This document shows, piece after piece, positions 59,860 through 64,000 of a stretch of DNA of 64,000 bases; the stretch's first letter is position 1; each line of letters opens with the position of its first letter. Both the position numbers and the translations under genes were made by a program. Source of the DNA: an uncultured Rhodospirillales bacterium (GTDB lineage: Bacteria > Pseudomonadota > Alphaproteobacteria > Rhodospirillales > JABHCV01); the NCBI GenBank assembly GCA_938092065.1, contig CALKND010000007.1, positions 1 through 64,000 of the forward strand, read 5' to 3'. The notes under the pieces are model-generated. The model saw only the letters and a list, made by a program, of their open reading frames with translations, searched no databases and was not told the origin of the DNA.

Positions 59860-62800
59860 ATGCGCGTTTCACGACTATTTACCGAAGCTAACGAATCACC
59901 CTACAACTCAGTTGAGTTCCGGCACACTGCAAGTGAAATCCGCAACCCGGATGGTTCTGTTGTTTTCCAGCTAGACAACATTGAAGTGCCAGCAGAATGG
60001 TCACAAGTTGCATGTGATGTATTGGCCCAGAAGTATTTTCGTAAAGCCGGTATTCCAACCAAACTCAAGGCAGTAAGAGAAAAAGGAGTACCCTCCTGGC
60101 TATGGCGCAACGTTCCAGATGACCAAGCCTTAAACGGTTTACCTGATGGCGAACGCAGCGGTGGTGAAAACTCCGCTAAGCAAGTATTTGATCGGCTTGC
60201 TGGCACGTGGACATACTGGGGTTGGAAAGGGGGTTTCTTCGGCAAGGAATCTGATGCTAGAGCGTACTTTGATGAAATGCGTCATATGCTGGCAAGCCAA
60301 GTAGGTGCACCTAACTCTCCACAGTGGTTCAATACGGGACTGCACTGGGCTTACGGCATCGATAGCCCTGCACAAGGTCATTCTTATGTAGATTTTCGCT
60401 CTGGCAAGTTAGTCAAATCAAAATCTGCTTATGAGCACCCACAGCCCCACGCATGCTTTATTCAGGGCATCAGTGATGACCTAGTCAATGAAGGTGGCAT
60501 TATGGACTTGTGGGTGCGTGAAGCACGCCTGTTCAAGTATGGGTCGGGTACAGGCACCAATTTTTCGCGCCTGCGTGCTGAAAACGAGAATCTTTCCGGT
60601 GGCGGCAAGTCATCTGGACTAATGAGTTTTCTTAAAATTGGAGATCGGGCTGCCGGCGCCATCAAGTCTGGTGGCACAACTCGCCGTGCTGCAAAAATGG
60701 TTGTTGTTGACGTTGATCACCCTGACGTTGAACAATTTATTAACTGGAAAGTCCGAGAAGAACAAAAGGTAGCTGCACTAGTTTCAGGGTCTAAAATGAC
60801 TGAAGCTCACATGAACTTTATTATGCAAGCTTGTGTAAAGGGTTGCGACGGTGATGATCACAGAGAAAATACAGACTCTAATTACGATCCAATTAAAAAC
60901 ACAGATCTAAAAACTGCTATTTTAGCTGCCCGCAATGCGATGATCCCAGAGAACTACATTCAGCGAGTCATACAATTCGCTAAACAGGGCTACACAGAAA
61001 TTTCCTTTCCAGTATACGATACGGATTGGGATTCAGAAGCCTACCTAACAGTATCAGGACAAAACTCTAACAACACGGTGCGCGTCACGGACGAATTCCT
61101 AAATAAGGTACTTGAGGACGGAGATTGGGAACTAATCCAGCGCACAGATGGTAGCGTATCCAAACGCATCAAGGCACGCGAGCTTTGGGAACAAATAAGC
61201 CAAGCCGCTTGGGCTTGCGCCGACCCGGGTTTGCAATTTGATACAACTATCAATGACTGGCATACCTGTCCTGAAAGTGGCCGAATCAATGCATCCAATC
61301 CATGTTCCGAGTATATGTTTCTTGATGATACGGCCTGTAACTTAGCCTCGTTAAATCTTATGACTTTCATGGTCGAGAGCAAGGGTGGAGAAGCAGTCTT
61401 TGACGTTGAAGCATTTGAATACGCTGTACGGCTTTGGACAATGACATTGGAGGTCTCAGTGTTAATGGCCCAATTCCCATCTGAGCGAATTGCTCAGTTG
61501 TCCTATGAGTACCGGACACTTGGTTTAGGCTTTGCCAATATTGGTGGCTACTTGATGGCCGCTGGTATACCCTACGATTCAGAAGCCGGACGCAATATCT
61601 GTGCGTCAATTTCAGCCCTTATGACAGGCGTTGCTTATGCTACATCTGCTGAAATGGCCTCCGAAATGGGTGCTTTTCCGGGTTACCAAGTCAATAAGAC
61701 CTCTATGCTTCGAGTTATCCGCAATCATCGCCGTGCTGCTTATGGTGAAGCTGTCGGATATGAAGGGCTGAATGTGAATCCAGTACCATTGGTAGTTGAG
61801 GGAGCACCCGATTCTGTACTTGCCGTCGCTGCCCGCACTGCCTGGGATAAAGCCCTTAAGCTTGGAGAAAGACATGGCTACCGCAACGCCCAAGTCAGCG
61901 TTATCGCCCCAACTGGTACCATCGGGCTTGTCATGGATTGTGACACCACTGGAATCGAGCCAGACTTTGCCTTAGTCAAGTTTAAAAAGCTGGCTGGTGG
62001 TGGATACTTCAAAATAATAAACCGAATGGTTCCAACAGCCCTATCACAGCTTGGCTACTCGGAACGCCAGATTAGAGACATTAAATTATATGCTGAAGGT
62101 CACGGTACTTTAAAAGATGCACCGAGCATAAATCATGTGACTTTGCGTGAGAAAGGCTTCACAGAAGAAGCCTTGAAAGCGGTAGAAAAAGAGTTAGTGG
62201 AAGCTTTTGATATTAAGTTTGCTTTCAACAAGTGGACGTTGGGTGAGAGCTTCTGCACAAATACCCTGGGGTTAAATCCCAAAAATCTGGACAATGTGTC
62301 CTTTGACATGCTTACAGCTTTGGGCTTTCCCAGGGACCAGATTGAGGCAGCTAACATATTTGTTTGTGGCTCCATGACCATTGAAGGGGCGCCACATCTA
62401 AAAGATGAACATTTGCCTGTCTTTGATTGCGCCAACCCTTGTGGCCATACAGGCAAACGATACCTGTCTGTTGAAAGCCACATACGTATGATGGCAGCCT
62501 CACAACCGTTTATTTCCGGGGCTATTTCAAAGACTATTAATATGGCAGCCAACTCAACTATTGAAAATTGCGCAGAGGCCTACATGCTTTCTTGGCGTTT
62601 GGGTCTAAAGGCTAACGCCTTATATCGGGACGGCTCAAAACTCTCGCAACCACTTCAGGCACAACTGCTTGATAGTGACGCCGATACGATTGATCAAATT
62701 ACTGGTGCGCCTAATACGTTACGAGCCGAGATAATAGCTGAGCGTATTGTTGAGCGTTTTGTCACACAACGGCGCAAATTACCACATAGGCGAAAAGGCT

Positions 62801-63573
62801 ACACGCAAAAAGCTGTCGTCGGCGGACACAAGGTCTACTTAAGAACTGGTGAATACGAAGATGGGCCTTTAGGCGAAATTTTCATCGACATGCACAAAGA
62901 AGGTGCAGCCTTCCGTTCATTGATGAACAATTTTGCTATTGCCATTTCCATTGGTCTTCAATACGGGGTTCCACTAGAGGAGTACGTTGAAGCCTTCACC
63001 TTCACGCGTTTTGATCCATCTGGCATTGTAGAAGGTAATGACACGATCAAGATGGCTACGTCCATTCTTGACTATATTTTCCGCGAATTGGCTGTTTCCT
63101 ACCTTGATCGCAATGATCTAGCACATGTGGTGCCAGATGACCTCGCGCCCGACAGCCTGGGTAGCGGAGATAATGAAGGAAATTTCAAACAAAGTGTTCA
63201 GGAAGAAGCTCAGGAAGCAGTTGAGCGCATTGCCTCAAAAGGCTACGTGCGCTCAAAGTTTTTAGTCATTAAAGGAGCCAAGGACTACGCCGAAGAAAAG
63301 ATTTCTGCGTCTGATAGCGCATTAAAGGTCGCCGCTTCAGCAGGTGGAGGTGGGGGTGGAAACCAAATGTTAGCGAGCACTGAAGCAAATAAAACAATAA
63401 CAGTTGAAACATCAGTCATGGCAACGGCTGATGAACATCTTGATCAAGTTCGAGTTGCCCGCCTGAAAGGTTATGAGGGTGACCCTTGTGGCGAATGTGG
63501 TAATTTCACATTAGTTCGAAACGGCACCTGTCTGAAGTGTTTGACATGTGGTGGTACCAGTGGCTGCTCATAA
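59860..63573 (+). CDS. nrdJ: Vitamin B12-dependent ribonucleoside-diphosphate reductase
   Basis: [58 protein letters not shown]-terminal zinc-ribbon-like CGECGNF...CLKCLTCG. Confidence 0.97.
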   Translation: MRVSRLFTEANESPYNSVEFRHTASEIRNPDGSVVFQLDNIEVPAEWSQVACDVLAQKYFRKAGIPTKLKAVREKGVPSWLWRNVPDDQALNGLPDGERSGGENSAKQVFDRLAGTWTYWGWKGGFFGKESDARAYFDEMRHMLASQVGAPNSPQWFNTGLHWAYGIDSPAQGHSYVDFRSGKLVKSKSAYEHPQPHACFIQGISDDLVNEGGIMDLWVREARLFKYGSGTGTNFSRLRAENENLSGGGKSSGLMSFLKIGDRAAGAIKSGGTTRRAAKMVVVDVDHPDVEQFINWKVREEQKVAALVSGSKMTEAHMNFIMQACVKGCDGDDHRENTDSNYDPIKNTDLKTAILAARNAMIPENYIQRVIQFAKQGYTEISFPVYDTDWDSEAYLTVSGQNSNNTVRVTDEFLNKVLEDGDWELIQRTDGSVSKRIKARELWEQISQAAWACADPGLQFDTTINDWHTCPESGRINASNPCSEYMFLDDTACNLASLNLMTFMVESKGGEAVFDVEAFEYAVRLWTMTLEVSVLMAQFPSERIAQLSYEYRTLGLGFANIGGYLMAAGIPYDSEAGRNICASISALMTGVAYATSAEMASEMGAFPGYQVNKTSMLRVIRNHRRAAYGEAVGYEGLNVNPVPLVVEGAPDSVLAVAARTAWDKALKLGERHGYRNAQVSVIAPTGTIGLVMDCDTTGIEPDFALVKFKKLAGGGYFKIINRMVPTALSQLGYSERQIRDIKLYAEGHGTLKDAPSINHVTLREKGFTEEALKAVEKELVEAFDIKFAFNKWTLGESFCTNTLGLNPKNLDNVSFDMLTALGFPRDQIEAANIFVCGSMTIEGAPHLKDEHLPVFDCANPCGHTGKRYLSVESHIRMMAASQPFISGAISKTINMAANSTIENCAEAYMLSWRLGLKANALYRDGSKLSQPLQAQLLDSDADTIDQITGAPNTLRAEIIAERIVERFVTQRRKLPHRRKGYTQKAVVGGHKVYLRTGEYEDGPLGEIFIDMHKEGAAFRSLMNNFAIAISIGLQYGVPLEEYVEAFTFTRFDPSGIVEGNDTIKMATSILDYIFRELAVSYLDRNDLAHVVPDDLAPDSLGSGDNEGNFKQSVQEEAQEAVERIASKGYVRSKFLVIKGAKDYAEEKISASDSALKVAASAGGGGGGNQMLASTEANKTITVETSVMATADEHLDQVRVARLKGYEGDPCGECGNFTLVRNGTCLKCLTCGGTSGCS

Positions 63574-63611
63574 AAAATAGCTAGACAGGAGAAATCCTCC
63601 CTGGGAAACTT

Positions 63612-63655
63612 GGGGCGGCTTCGGATGTTATGACCGAATCTGCCCCCTTTTTTTG
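63612..63655 (+). terminator. Rho-independent terminator after nrdJ
   Basis: GGGGCGGCTTCGG-atgttatga-CCGAATCTGCCCC followed by T run. Confidence 0.9.
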
Positions 63656-63848
63656 CATTTGTTTAAGGAAAAAACAGATAAATTGATGCAGTAATTTTTA
63701 AATAACATTATTGTAAAAATGTTTGAAAATATAGTAAATATCATAGTTTTTCAAACAATACTTAAAATACGTATTTCAAATATTACACACAGTACTTCAA
63801 GTGTAATAACCCTTTTTGAATCTAAATTATAAAATGAGGATCATTACT

Positions 63849-64000
63849 ATGGCTAGAACCGTTGAAGAACGCCTAACAGATATGGGCATTTCATTGCCCA
63901 AACCGGCAACTCCCGCTGCCAATTACATGCCTTTTGTTACTTCAGGGAAAATGATCTTCGTATCTGGCCAAATTACCATTTTAAACGGGGAGTTGCATTA
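63849..64000 (+). CDS. RidA (YjgF/YER057c/UK114)-family protein, N-terminal part
   Basis: MARTVEERLTDMGISLPKPATPAANYMPFVTSGKMIFVSGQITILNGELH. Confidence 0.85.
   Translation, partial: MARTVEERLTDMGISLPKPATPAANYMPFVTSGKMIFVSGQITILNGELH

Noticed and set aside
59230-59860. Cobalamin riboswitch upstream of B12-dependent nrdJ
   Set aside because: Looked for a B12-box-like conserved element and long structured leader; none recognisable by eye.
59901-60245. Antisense ORFs over nrdJ, malate synthase, accC, carotenoid genes and others in the ORF track
   Set aside because: They lie opposite strongly conserved coding sequence with no protein-family features; shadow ORFs.
1-64000. CRISPR arrays, rRNA or tRNA genes, transposases, integrases
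   Set aside because: No regularly spaced repeats, rRNA or tRNA-like segments, or transposase/integrase motifs were seen by eye; a tRNAscan-SE/CRISPR tool run would be needed to be sure.

Overview
The window looks like a marine alphaproteobacterial chromosome segment. The lineage is inferred from gene content and order (proteorhodopsin operon, aroQ-accB-accC-aat-DUF2155-NDUFA12, B12-dependent RNR) and was not tested. Main blocks: (i) a ~5.6 kb minus-strand sulfur-handling operon (c-type cytochrome, rhodanese, DsrE-like proteins, a rhodanese without its catalytic Cys, membrane microproteins, TusA, two half-size YeeE/YedE transporters), with a divergent ribbon-helix-helix gene beside it and two decayed direct-repeat copies outside it; (ii) an accessory region at ~9.7-18 kb with malate synthase G, small unknown genes, an interrupted macro-domain gene, a short polyproline-ended ORF, and an FGE-like/52-aa/methyltransferase trio; (iii) SulP + universal stress protein, MetF-like, Hsp20, Bfd/bacterioferritin and a YeiH-type exporter; (iv) a proteorhodopsin-crtE-crtI-crtB-crtY-blh operon with a near-consensus Fur-box palindrome upstream and a divergent PhyH + two-methyltransferase cluster; (v) housekeeping genes (recJ, glpX, hom, aminotransferase, rhlE-like helicase, thiSG, aroQ, accBC, aat, nrdJ). 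Three recognisable genes (DUF4396, macro domain, HIBADH-like) are each cut by an in-frame TAG with homologous-looking sequence on both sides. All calls come from reading the sequence and recalled family motifs; no database searches were run.
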